Shown: piece after piece, positions 1-7,756 of the stretch
Position numbering within the stretch: the stretch's first letter is position 1
How the letters are laid out: every line of letters begins with the position of its first letter
NCBI RefSeq assembly: GCF_047314965.1
Contig: NZ_JBLBVK010000049.1
Location: forward strand, 1-64,000
Direction of reading: 5' to 3'
Length of the DNA stretch: 64,000 bases
Source: JAVJUV01 sp047314965
Lineage (GTDB): Bacteria; Pseudomonadota; Alphaproteobacteria; Rhodobacterales; Rhodobacteraceae
The notes under the pieces: generated by a model
The model's database searches: none
Told to the model about the DNA's origin: nothing
Seen by the model: the letters and a program-made list of their open reading frames with translations, nothing else
Program-made: the position numbers and the translations under genes

Positions 1-1
1 T

Positions 2-37
2 GCATATCTGCCCGAAGGCGGTTTCAAGATGAACTGA
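2..37 (+). CDS. 3' end of an upstream gene, possibly ABC transporter substrate-binding protein (partial)
   Basis: Only the last eleven codons, ending AYLPEGGFKMN and a TGA stop, lie inside the window. The identity cannot be read from this piece. It sits 82 bases upstream of an ATPase gene and a permease gene on the same strand, and the third partner of such importers is usually a periplasmic binding protein (NMT1/THI5-like), so that is the inferred product. The reading frame is open from the window edge to the stop. Confidence 0.4.
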   Translation, partial: AYLPEGGFKMN

Positions 38-64
38 TGATCGGCGCGCAAGCGCGCCGACCCG

Positions 65-85
65 CCGGGGGGCTTCGCCCCCCGG
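65..85 (+). terminator. GC-rich hairpin between transporter genes
   Basis: A perfect 8-base-pair stem (CCGGGGGG paired with CCCCCCGG) closes a CTTCG loop. No T-run follows. The hairpin lies between the binding-protein stop and the ATPase start inside a likely operon, so it may stabilise the upstream message or partly terminate transcription rather than end the operon. Confidence 0.5.
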
Positions 86-119
86 ACCCCCCAACCGTAT
101 TTGTACCAGGAAGAAAGCC

Positions 120-920
120 ATGAGCGGAAATCTCATTGAGATCAAATCGGTACGCCATGCCTACCAGACCGCCAGCGGGCCGCTTCCTGTGCTGGACGAT
201 TTGAATGTCGCAGTCCCCGAGGGTGGCTTCGTGGCGGTGGTCGGACCATCGGGCTGCGGGAAGTCGACCCTCACCCGCCTTGTCGCCGGGCTGATGAAAC
301 CTGACGAGGGCGAAGTCTGGCTCCATGGCGAACGGGTCAAGGGCCCTCGCTCGACCGTCGGCATGGCGTTCCAGAACCCGGTACTGCTGGAATGGCGGTC
401 GATCCTGAAGAACGTGATGCTGCCCCTGGAAATCGTGAAGACATCGATGTCCGCGTCCGAACAAGAGGCGCGCGCCCGCAACCTTCTGGAACTGGTCGGG
501 CTGAAGGGGTTCGAGGACAAACGGCCCTCGGAATTGTCCGGCGGCATGCGCCAGCGCGCGTCGCTGTGTCGGGCGCTCGTGCACAAGCCCGAGGTGCTGA
601 TCCTCGACGAACCCTTCGGCGCACTGGACGCGTTCACGCGCGAAGACCTTTGGCAGACCATGCTGAGGGTCAAGGCAGAGGAACCCTTCACCGGGGTTCT
701 GATCACGCACGACCTTCGCGAGTCGATCTTCCTGGCCGACCAGGTCGTTGTCCTGTCCGGTCGACCGGCTCGAACCCAATACGTGATGGATCTGCCGACA
801 TCCGGACCGCGCTCGCTGGATGATCTTTATACGCCCGAGGCAGCCGAGCGGCTGAATATCCTGCGCCACCAGATCGAAATCGCCCAGGGCCGCGCGCCCG
901 CAGACGAGGAGGCCGCGTGA
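120..920 (+). CDS. ABC transporter ATP-binding protein, SsuB/TauB type
   Basis: This is the cytoplasmic ATPase of a binding-protein-dependent importer, 266 residues, a normal length for the family. Visible motifs are Walker A GPSGCGKST (about 42-50), the Q-loop glutamine near 85, the signature LSGGMRQ (139-145), Walker B VLILDEP (159-165) and the H-loop ITHD near 196. The overall pattern matches nitrate/sulfonate/taurine-type ATPases. The ATG follows AGGAAG at good spacing. The stop overlaps the permease start, indicating translational coupling. The substrate is not evident: organosulfonates, pyrimidine precursors and other small anions are all possible for this subfamily. Confidence 0.9.
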   Translation: MSGNLIEIKSVRHAYQTASGPLPVLDDLNVAVPEGGFVAVVGPSGCGKSTLTRLVAGLMKPDEGEVWLHGERVKGPRSTVGMAFQNPVLLEWRSILKNVMLPLEIVKTSMSASEQEARARNLLELVGLKGFEDKRPSELSGGMRQRASLCRALVHKPEVLILDEPFGALDAFTREDLWQTMLRVKAEEPFTGVLITHDLRESIFLADQVVVLSGRPARTQYVMDLPTSGPRSLDDLYTPEAAERLNILRHQIEIAQGRAPADEEAA

Positions 921-1678
921 TGCTGAAGAAGGTCGGAGTGCCGCTTATCGCCATGGTCGTGTTTCTTGCGATCTGGGAAGCGCTTGTCTGGGTCAATGGC
1001 TGGCCGAACTATATCATGGCGTCGCCCTCGGACCTGCCGGCGGCGTATTCGAAATTCTGGAACCTTTTCTTCGTGATGGGCTGGCAGACATTGTGGCGCA
1101 CCGTGGTGGGCCTTCTGCTGGCCATCGCCTTCGGCGTGTTCCTGGGCATGATCATGGGCTTTTCGCGCACGATGCGCGATGCGCTCTACCCCCTGCTGGT
1201 CGGGTTCAACGCCATTCCGAAGGCAACCGTAGTGCCCATCGTCGCACTGCTGTTCGTCGGAGCCCATGACTTCAACACGATTCTGATCGCCTTCATGATC
1301 TCGTTCTTTCCGATCGCGGTCTCGGTCTCGATCGGCCTGTCCACACTCGAGCCCGAATACAGGGACATCCTGCGGTCGCTTGGCGCTTCGCAATCCACGA
1401 TCTTCTGGAAGATCGCCCTGCCCAAGACGCTGCCCGAATTTTTCGGCGCACTGAAGGTCGCTGTCACCCTCGCATTTATCGGTACGAACCTGATGGAGAT
1501 CGTCAGCCCGCACGGGCGGGGCTTGGGCGCACTGTTCGATTCAGGCAAGACAAACAGTGACTACCCGCTGATGTTCGCGGTCCTGATCGCGCTCGCTGCG
1601 CTTGGCATCCTTCTCTACTATATCGTGGTGGCGCTGGAGAAGATCTTCGCAGGCTGGGCTGAACGCCAGCCGCACTAG
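920..1678 (+). CDS. ABC transporter permease, SsuC/TauC type
   Basis: This is the inner-membrane permease partner of the preceding ATPase, about 252 residues with five to six hydrophobic segments. The conserved EAA-type cytoplasmic loop is seen as SLGASQSTIFWKIALPKTLP in the second half, the docking site for the ATPase. I start at the ATG at 920, which overlaps the upstream TGA by one base; a GTG at 917 is the alternative. It is the last gene of the transporter operon and converges on an AraC-type regulator gene one base away. Confidence 0.9.
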   Translation: MLKKVGVPLIAMVVFLAIWEALVWVNGWPNYIMASPSDLPAAYSKFWNLFFVMGWQTLWRTVVGLLLAIAFGVFLGMIMGFSRTMRDALYPLLVGFNAIPKATVVPIVALLFVGAHDFNTILIAFMISFFPIAVSVSIGLSTLEPEYRDILRSLGASQSTIFWKIALPKTLPEFFGALKVAVTLAFIGTNLMEIVSPHGRGLGALFDSGKTNSDYPLMFAVLIALAALGILLYYIVVALEKIFAGWAERQPH

Positions 1679-2704
1679 CTAGGTGCCGGAGCGGAAGGCT
1701 TCGGGAGTGGTGCCGGTCCAGTGATGGAACGCCCGGGTGAAGGAATTCGGATCGTCGTAGCCCAGCAGAAACGAGATCTCGGCACTCGTGTGCATCCTTG
1801 TCTGGAGGTAGTGCCTGGCAAGCCGCTCCCGCAAATCCCGGAGTTCTTGCTGGAAACTGGTGCCCTCGGCCCCAAGCTTGCGTTGTAGCGTCCGCGCACT
1901 GATGCCGAGACGACGGGCAACAGTGTTCACCTCCGGCACTCCCGCAGGCATCGCTTCCATCAAGACCGAGCGGACGCGATCGGCAACCGTGGCGGTGCGG
2001 TCCAGCTCATCCATGCGTGTCCGAAGATCCGGATCGAAACCGTCGAACAGGGCGGGCTTCGGCGGCAGGAAAGGCCGCCTCGCGTCGGCGGGCGAGAAGA
2101 CCACGCGATTGAAAGGGCCCGGATAAACGGGATGGCCGAAGAAGTCGGCATAGGCCGGCGCCGCTGGCGGATTGACCATTTCCACGGCAAAGGGCCGTAT
2201 GGCGTGGCGCGTTGCGTTGCGGGCCAGACTTACCAGCGCGACGAGCTCCGCGGCGATGAACTCGTCCGGCAGCGTCACTTCGGGATCGCCCTCGAAGGTC
2301 AGTTCAAGACCTCCCGCCATGGAATGGTCCTCGAGTTTCAAAGGACCGGCAAAGGCCATGTACTGTGCAAGGCGACGCGCCGCTGCCGTCAGGTCGGCTG
2401 AACAACTCGCCGCGAACAGTGCCGGGCTTAAAGTCCCGGACGCTGGTGCCTGACCAAGGATCAGACCGGTCGCCTCACGATCCATAGCACTCACAATCGA
2501 CCCGAACAGCCGATTGAATTTCTCCGGGGGCAGTGTCGGGCGCGCGCGCGTAAACAGGTCTTCGGGCAATCCCGCTGCGCGCAGGATGTCTGCAGGCCGC
2601 GCACCAAACTCTTCCAGCAGATCACTCCACGAGGGGTTTATGACGAAGTTGCGCGTCAAGGGGAAACGACGAAAGATCGGGAATGACGAGAATGCAGGAG
2701 ACAA
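1679..2704 (-). CDS. AraC family transcriptional regulator
   Basis: A 341-residue DNA-binding regulator. The N-terminal two thirds resemble the arabinose-binding-like domain of OruR/ArgR-type AraC proteins (WSDLLEEFGARPADILRAAGLP near the start). The C-terminal 100 residues carry the double helix-turn-helix, with VARRLGISARTLQRKLGAEG and the second-helix signature ISFLLGYDDPNSFTRAFHHW. It points towards the transporter operon and ends next to it, so it could control that operon, but tail-to-tail orientation gives only weak support. The exact start is uncertain; a shorter form beginning about 16-20 codons in is possible. Confidence 0.88.
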   Translation of the reverse strand: MSPAFSSFPIFRRFPLTRNFVINPSWSDLLEEFGARPADILRAAGLPEDLFTRARPTLPPEKFNRLFGSIVSAMDREATGLILGQAPASGTLSPALFAASCSADLTAAARRLAQYMAFAGPLKLEDHSMAGGLELTFEGDPEVTLPDEFIAAELVALVSLARNATRHAIRPFAVEMVNPPAAPAYADFFGHPVYPGPFNRVVFSPADARRPFLPPKPALFDGFDPDLRTRMDELDRTATVADRVRSVLMEAMPAGVPEVNTVARRLGISARTLQRKLGAEGTSFQQELRDLRERLARHYLQTRMHTSAEISFLLGYDDPNSFTRAFHHWTGTTPEAFRSGT

Positions 2705-2825
2705 CCCGCAATTTCAGTAGGATATCCGAAGTTGGCGTCGATTCTAACCTCCCAAGTCGAATGACCTGCAAATCCCGCCAATCTTATCGCAACCCACGCC
2801 AAGATCCAGCACCCCTCGGTCGAGG

Positions 2826-2854
2826 TTGCGAATCCGGTCTGGGCGCACTATCTA
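2826..2854 (+). promoter_or_regulatory. Putative sigma-70 promoter of the SRP RNA
   Basis: TTGCGA at 2826-2831 and TATCTA at 2849-2854 are separated by 17 bases. A start about 7 bases downstream would fall at 2861-2862, where the SRP RNA terminal helix begins. The agreement between promoter spacing and RNA start supports both calls. Confidence 0.55.
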
Positions 2855-2860
2855 ACGCTT

Positions 2861-2957
2861 CGAGAGGTTGGCGCGGGCAGGCGCCTCGCCAACCCGGTCA
2901 GGTCCGGAAGGAAGCAGCCGTAACGAGCCCCGCTTGGGTCGTTGTCCAGCCTCTCAC
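2861..2957 (+). ncRNA. ffs: Signal recognition particle RNA (4.5S type)
   Basis: The RNA scaffold of the signal recognition particle, which binds Ffh and targets nascent membrane proteins. The nearly invariant domain IV core GTCAGGTCCGGAAGGAAGC lies at about 2897-2915 and includes the GGAA tetraloop and the symmetric and asymmetric internal loops. The outer helix closes with GAGAGG (2862-2867) pairing with CCTCTC (2950-2955), giving a roughly 97-nt hairpin of the bacterial small SRP RNA type. It occupies the otherwise non-coding gap between the AraC-type gene and rsgA; reading frames that cross it are not genes. Confidence 0.94.
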
Positions 2958-3169
2958 CCAAATCAGCTTCGGCCACCGAGCCAGAGCAAACTGGCAAGCT
3001 GCGTCCTTTGTGAACGGTCGATGCCTGAAGACAGACACGAGTACGGAGGACATATGGTCATTGCATCCACCCTCCGGGCCGCGCTCAGCTAAAACGCAGC
3101 ACAGGCCCGAGACGAACATTCCGCACGCTTGGCGCTGCGGGTAATTTTCTCGTTCAGGGCAATCCAACA

Positions 3170-4192
3170 ATGACCGATTTTTCCTATGCCGATCTTGGCT
3201 GGACCGCGCATTTCGCCCGTCAGTGCGATGCCGGCTCCACCTCTCCCCTTCGTGTCTCCGAAGTTCACCGCAGCACTGTCACGGCTCTCTCGCCGACAGG
3301 ACCGCACCAGCTCATGGTCCCGGACGGGACAGGCAAAATAGCGGTCGGTGACTGGGTCTTGGCCAACGGAGAGACCATCACCCGCATTCTCGACCGCCAA
3401 AGCCTGATAAAACGCAGAGGTGCAGGAACCGACGCGCGCGAGCAGTTGATCGCCGCGAATATCACGACCCTTGGCATCGTCAGTTCATGCAACGCCGACT
3501 TCAATGAGCGCAGGCTGGAGCGCTATCTGGTTCTGGCAGCTGATGCAGGCTGTCTGCCCCTAGTGATCCTGACCAAGGCGGATCAAACGGACGAACCCAT
3601 GGAATACGTCCGGCGGGCCGAACGCCTTTCGCTCCTTCTGACCGCTGTCGCCATCGATGCAACAGACCCGATGGAAGTGCGCCGCCTGCATCCCTGGTGC
3701 CGGGCGGGCGAAACGCTGGCGCTCGTCGGGTCCTCGGGAGTCGGCAAAACCACGATACGAAACGCACTGACCGGAGAGGCCGCCGCAGTACAGGACATCC
3801 GCGAGAGCGATGCCAAGGGTCGGCATACCACAACGTCGCGCGCACTGGTCCGCACGACGTCAGGAGGCTGGCTGATCGACACGCCGGGGATGCGTGCCCT
3901 ACGCCTGTCGGATGTGTCCGAAGGAATCGAGACGGTCTTCGCCGATATCGAAGAGTTGGCCCTGGCCTGCCGTTTCTCGGATTGCGCGCACGGGTCGGAA
4001 CCGGGCTGCGCGGTACGAAACGCCATCGACGGAGGCATGCTCGACCCGGACCGGTTGCGGCGTTGGCGCAAACTTCGTTCCGAGGACATGCGGAACTCCG
4101 AAACGATCGCCCAGGCCCGTGCGCGGGACAAAAGCTTCGGCAAGATGATCAAGGGCGTGATGAAACAAAAGCAGAAGGAACGCGGTGATTAG
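3170..4192 (+). CDS. rsgA: Ribosome small-subunit-dependent GTPase A
   Basis: RsgA is a late-acting GTPase in 30S subunit maturation. The 340-residue protein shows the circularly permuted GTPase order: an N-terminal OB-fold (about 30-90), then G4 TKAD (135-138), G1 GSSGVGKTT (187-195) and G3 DTPGMR (237-242). A C-terminal zinc site follows with C267, C272, H274 and C280. The last residues are lysine-rich (MIKGVMKQKQKERG), suited to rRNA binding. The ATG at 3170 opens a typical N-terminus. Its stop overlaps the end of the converging membrane-protein gene by four bases. Confidence 0.95.
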   Translation: MTDFSYADLGWTAHFARQCDAGSTSPLRVSEVHRSTVTALSPTGPHQLMVPDGTGKIAVGDWVLANGETITRILDRQSLIKRRGAGTDAREQLIAANITTLGIVSSCNADFNERRLERYLVLAADAGCLPLVILTKADQTDEPMEYVRRAERLSLLLTAVAIDATDPMEVRRLHPWCRAGETLALVGSSGVGKTTIRNALTGEAAAVQDIRESDAKGRHTTTSRALVRTTSGGWLIDTPGMRALRLSDVSEGIETVFADIEELALACRFSDCAHGSEPGCAVRNAIDGGMLDPDRLRRWRKLRSEDMRNSETIAQARARDKSFGKMIKGVMKQKQKERGD

Positions 4193-4503
4193 AACCCGCC
4201 GGCCCAGAAGAACACCGCACCGATTGCCAGAAGATGCACCACGGCAATGACCAACGGCAGCGCCGAAAGCCCCCTGACGGCACTGCCCTTGGGCCAGCGA
4301 AGCCCGATCCCGTAGACCGCCAGTGCCAGCATGCCCGCAATCCCCTGCCACCCCAAATAGACGGCAGGCTTGTTCAACCCGTCGGGGAACCCCGGACCCT
4401 CGTAGGGTGCGCGGGAGTAGGCGATGAAGGCATAGGCAAATACCATGACCCAAGTGGCATAGACCACCATCAGCAGGAACCGCCTCCCGTCGGTCACGGG
4501 CAC
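4189..4503 (-). CDS. Small membrane protein of unknown function
   Basis: A 104-residue protein with about four predicted membrane segments: near residues 8-28, 45-63, 78-97 and the end, including LLMVVYATWVMVFAYAFIAY. I do not recognise a named family. It starts with GTG inside the last codons of the upstream phosphatase gene (overlap about 10 bases), so the two are almost certainly co-translated. Its own end overlaps the converging rsgA stop. The tight coupling is the only clue to function. Confidence 0.7.
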   Translation of the reverse strand: MPVTDGRRFLLMVVYATWVMVFAYAFIAYSRAPYEGPGFPDGLNKPAVYLGWQGIAGMLALAVYGIGLRWPKGSAVRGLSALPLVIAVVHLLAIGAVFFWAGGF

Positions 4504-4997
4504 CAGCCCCGGCGCTCGAACATCGGGATCGCTGCCCAGGCGCGCTGCGCCTCTCGCTCGACAGCACAGGGGCGGGCGTCGCGAAGGCGTTCAAGGGCCT
4601 CGTCCGCGTCTTCCCCGGCCTCGACCATAAGCCGCATCAACGCCATACCGGATCGGCCGCACCCACCATAGCAATGCGCCAAAACTCGACCTCCTCGATC
4701 CAGAAGCCCGTGCGCTTTCGCCGACACATCGGGCCAAAGCGCCGCTGTGTCCGGCGGAGGCGCTCCGAAATCCGGAATGGGCAGATGGTGCCAGTCCACG
4801 CCAGCCGCCAAAAGGTCCTGGCCCAGCGCCTCGGCGCCCGACCGCAAAAGTTCGTCGGCGGTTGTCATTGTCAGAACCAGTCCGGCATCCCAGTGCAGGA
4901 TCGCATTCAGGTCGGCCTGGTATTTTCCCGTGCGTCCCGGCATGGGCGAAATCCCCAGTCGCCCGCGGCGCAGCGCTATCTCAGTGATCTGGTACAC
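4494..4997 (-). CDS. Protein-tyrosine/dual-specificity phosphatase-like protein
   Basis: A 167-residue cytoplasmic protein carrying the cysteine phosphatase P-loop CX5R as HCYGGCGRSG: nucleophile C109, arginine R115 and S116. An upstream PIPDFGAP segment holds a candidate general acid (D76). Length and motif order fit small dual-specificity or atypical phosphatases; the substrate is unknown. Translation starts at a GTG preceded by GGAGGG. The gene overlaps the following small membrane-protein gene, suggesting a two-gene unit. Confidence 0.85.
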   Translation of the reverse strand: MYQITEIALRRGRLGISPMPGRTGKYQADLNAILHWDAGLVLTMTTADELLRSGAEALGQDLLAAGVDWHHLPIPDFGAPPPDTAALWPDVSAKAHGLLDRGGRVLAHCYGGCGRSGMALMRLMVEAGEDADEALERLRDARPCAVEREAQRAWAAIPMFERRGWCP

Positions 4998-5173
4998 TCT
5001 CGCCCTCCGCTCTTGTTTGCCCAGCTAAGTGACGGGTTAGCTAACGGCAAGCCCTGCTCAGGACGACCGCTCGGGAAATTTCGGCAGCGGCTGCGCTCTG
5101 CTTGACCCGTATCAAAGTCTCCCCCGGCACCATCGGTAGAGTTGTCTAGGAAACAGGATCAAGGAGTTCAATA

Positions 5174-5410
5174 ATGTCGCATGTCCCGCACGAACTGGCC
5201 GAAGAATTTCCAGGCCATGTCGAGAAGATGCATGATCTGAAACAATCCGATGCGCATTTCGCGCGCCTCTTCGACGAATATCACGACGTCAACCGTGCGG
5301 TGCATCGGGCCGAGACGAATGTCGAGCCGATGGAAGCCCTCGCAGAGACTGAACTTCGCAAGAAGCGGACACACCTGAAAGACGAGATCTGGCGGATTCT
5401 GTCCGCTTGA
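5174..5410 (+). CDS. YdcH/DUF465 family protein
   Basis: A 78-residue, charged, largely helical protein matching the DUF465 family: an N-terminal segment HVPHELAEEFPGHVEKMHDLK and a C-terminal helix ending LRKKRTHLKDEIWRIL. These are small cytosolic proteins predicted to form helical hairpins or coiled coils, of unknown function. AAGGAG lies eight bases before the ATG. The gene stands alone just upstream of dnaX on the same strand. Confidence 0.88.
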   Translation: MSHVPHELAEEFPGHVEKMHDLKQSDAHFARLFDEYHDVNRAVHRAETNVEPMEALAETELRKKRTHLKDEIWRILSA

Positions 5411-5482
5411 TCGGGTCCGGGGCAGTGGACGCCCCACGCCCCACGGTCTAGTCTCGTGCGGAGCCGATTCCGCACGGGACAT

Positions 5483-7249
5483 ATGACCGACACTAGCGCG
5501 AAAACCTACCAGGTTCTGGCCCGGAAATACCGGCCGGAAACGTTTGCCGACCTTGTCGGGCAGGACGCCATGGTGCGTACGCTGAAAAATGCGTTCCAGG
5601 CCGACCGCATCGCGCAGGCGTTCATCATGACCGGGATCCGGGGAACGGGCAAAACCACAACAGCCCGGATCATCGCCAAAGGCATGAACTGTATCGGCCC
5701 CGACGGATCAGGCGGCCCGACAACCGAACCATGCGGCCATTGCGAACATTGCGTCGCCATTGCCGAAGGCAGGCACGTCGACGTCATGGAAATGGACGCG
5801 GCCAGCCGAACGGGCGTGGGCGATATCCGCGAGATCATCGACAGCGTTCACTACAGGGCGGCATCAGCGCGCTACAAGATATACATCATCGACGAGGTGC
5901 ACATGCTCAGCACCTCGGCCTTCAACGCGCTTCTCAAAACGCTTGAAGAGCCACCGGAGCATGTGAAGTTCATCTTTGCGACGACCGAGATCCGAAAGGT
6001 CCCCGTTACCGTTCTTTCGCGCTGCCAGCGTTTCGACCTGCGCCGGATCGAACCCGAAATCATGATCGACATGCTTCGCCGCATCGCGACTTTGGAAGGG
6101 GCCGAGATCTCCGACGAGGCCCTGGCGCTGATTACCCGCGCTGCCGAAGGCTCCGCACGCGACGCGACTTCTCTCCTCGATCAGGCAATCAGCCACGGCG
6201 CAGGAGAGACGACCGCGGATCAGGTCCGCGCCATGCTGGGCCTCGCCGATCGTGGCCGTGTGCTCGATCTCTTCGACATGATCATGTCGGGTGATGCTGC
6301 GGGCGCATTGACAGAGCTTTCCGCGCAATACGCCGACGGCGCCGATCCCATGGCGGTTATGCGCGACATTGCCGAGATCACTCACTGGATCAGCGTTATT
6401 CGCATCACGCCCGAAGCCGCCGACGACCCAACGGTATCGCCAGACGAGAGGGCACGTGGCCGCGAGATGGCGGACAGGCTGACAATGCCGGTTCTGACCC
6501 GGATGTGGCAGATGGCGCTGAAGGCGCTGGAAGAAGTCGCAAACGCTCCGAATGCCATGATGGCGGCCGAGATGGCCATCATCCGTATGACCCATGTCGC
6601 TGACATGCCGACGCCGGGCGAACTGGTGACGAAACTCAAGGACGCGGAGCCACCGGCGCCACCGAGCGGAGGTGGCGGTAGCGGAGGCGGCAGTCCTTCG
6701 GGCAGTCGTGGAGCTCAGGCCGTAGCCAGCCGAACCGCGTCCATAACCTCGTCTGGCGGCGTCAGCGCGTCTGGCAGCCAGACCGCGCTGGCACAGGCCC
6801 CTGCCAGCGCGCTTGCGCGGTTCCCGACCTTTCAGCATGTCGTAGACCTGATCCGAGCAAACCGCGACGTGAAGTTGCTTGTCGAGGTCGAAGGCGGAGT
6901 TCGGCTCGTCTCCTACAGGCCGGGCCGGATCGAATTCGAACCATCGCACAATGCGGCGCCGGACCTGGCCCAGCGCCTCGGCTCCCGGCTGCAATCCTGG
7001 ACGGGTGTCCGCTGGGCGGTGTCTGTGTCCGGAACCGGCGGACAGCCGACGATCGCCGAAACACGGGATGCCGAGAAAGAACGCCTCAGGGCCGCAGCAG
7101 CGGAAACCCCGATCGTGGCCGCCATTCTCTCGTCCTTTCCAGACGCACGGATCGGCGAGTTGAAGACAGCTGAGGATATCGCGGCCACCGCAGCGACGGA
7201 GTCGCTTGCCGAGGTCGACGAGGAATGGGATCCGTTCGAGGAAGATTAG
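5483..7249 (+). CDS. dnaX: DNA polymerase III subunits gamma/tau
   Basis: Clamp-loader ATPase of the replicative polymerase, 588 residues. It shows Walker A GIRGTGKTTT (51-60), a zinc module with C70, C84, C87 and C90, the DEVH box (137-140) in IIDEVHML, and the SRC motif in VLSRCQRFDLRR. Domain III follows, then a Gly/Ser-rich linker (SGGGGSGGGS near 400) and a C-terminal tau-like domain ending in acidic residues. I use the ATG at 5483; an in-frame GTG at 5456 would add nine residues not typical of DnaX. No AAAAAAG slippery heptamer stands out, so a separate gamma form by frameshifting is not supported. It heads a dnaX-ybaB-recR cluster. Confidence 0.96.
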   Translation: MTDTSAKTYQVLARKYRPETFADLVGQDAMVRTLKNAFQADRIAQAFIMTGIRGTGKTTTARIIAKGMNCIGPDGSGGPTTEPCGHCEHCVAIAEGRHVDVMEMDAASRTGVGDIREIIDSVHYRAASARYKIYIIDEVHMLSTSAFNALLKTLEEPPEHVKFIFATTEIRKVPVTVLSRCQRFDLRRIEPEIMIDMLRRIATLEGAEISDEALALITRAAEGSARDATSLLDQAISHGAGETTADQVRAMLGLADRGRVLDLFDMIMSGDAAGALTELSAQYADGADPMAVMRDIAEITHWISVIRITPEAADDPTVSPDERARGREMADRLTMPVLTRMWQMALKALEEVANAPNAMMAAEMAIIRMTHVADMPTPGELVTKLKDAEPPAPPSGGGGSGGGSPSGSRGAQAVASRTASITSSGGVSASGSQTALAQAPASALARFPTFQHVVDLIRANRDVKLLVEVEGGVRLVSYRPGRIEFEPSHNAAPDLAQRLGSRLQSWTGVRWAVSVSGTGGQPTIAETRDAEKERLRAAAAETPIVAAILSSFPDARIGELKTAEDIAATAATESLAEVDEEWDPFEED

Positions 7250-7260
7250 GCGGCCGTTCT

Positions 7261-7312
7261 GTCGGCATGCCATACGCTTGCCATACGTTTCGCCGACGCC
7301 TTGCCGACGTGG
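7261..7312. repeat. Dispersed intergenic repeat, copy A
   Basis: Two copies of GCCATACG (7269-7276 and 7280-7287, period 11) lie in a GTCGGC/GCCGAC-flanked segment between dnaX and ybaB. On the minus strand this reads CGTATGGC twice, matching elements at 33.90 kb and 51.62 kb. It does not interrupt a gene. Its role is unknown. Confidence 0.6.
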
Positions 7313-7406
7313 AATTCCCTGCTCCGCAACAATGCCGCTCAACCGCCTTGCCCCCTGCCCGGGGGAGACGTATCTCTCATCCAACGCATTCACCGGGAGA
7401 AGACAA

Positions 7407-7751
7407 ATGTTCAAAGGACTGGGCGGACTGGCCGACATGGGAAAGATGATGAAGGCCGCGCAGGAAATGCAGACCAAGATGCAGGCCCTGCAGGAGGAGC
7501 TTCATACGATGACCGTCACCGGCGAGTCAGGTGCCGGTCTGGTCAAGGCCACTTCGACCGCAAAAGGCGAGCTGATTGCCTTGGACATTGATCCCTCGAT
7601 TTTCAATCCGGATGAAAAAGAAGTCGTTGAAGATCTGATACTTGCCGCCATCAAGGACGCACAGTCCAAGGCGTCGGACAAGGCCCAGGAAGAGATGCGC
7701 AAACTGACCGAAGGCATGGGGCTTCCGGCGGACATGAAACTGCCGTTCTGA
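7407..7751 (+). CDS. YbaB/EbfC family nucleoid-associated protein
   Basis: A 114-residue DNA-binding protein that dimerises and coats or organises the nucleoid. It begins MFKGLGGLADMGKMMKAAQE, typical of the family, continues with the MQALQEELHTMTVTGESGAGLV region and ends GMGLPADMKLPF. The true start is the ATG at 7407, preceded by GGGAGAAGA; the frame stays open upstream without similarity. It follows dnaX as in most bacteria, but recR is separated from it here by another gene. Confidence 0.94.
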   Translation: MFKGLGGLADMGKMMKAAQEMQTKMQALQEELHTMTVTGESGAGLVKATSTAKGELIALDIDPSIFNPDEKEVVEDLILAAIKDAQSKASDKAQEEMRKLTEGMGLPADMKLPF

Positions 7752-7756
7752 GACCG

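Noticed and set aside
2683..3144. A 153-codon plus-strand frame across the SRP RNA
   Set aside because: The conserved RNA core and helix occupy it, and the translated sequence has no protein features.
5900..7000. Programmed frameshifting in dnaX to give a gamma subunit
   Set aside because: No AAAAAAG-type slippery sequence followed by a hairpin is visible.
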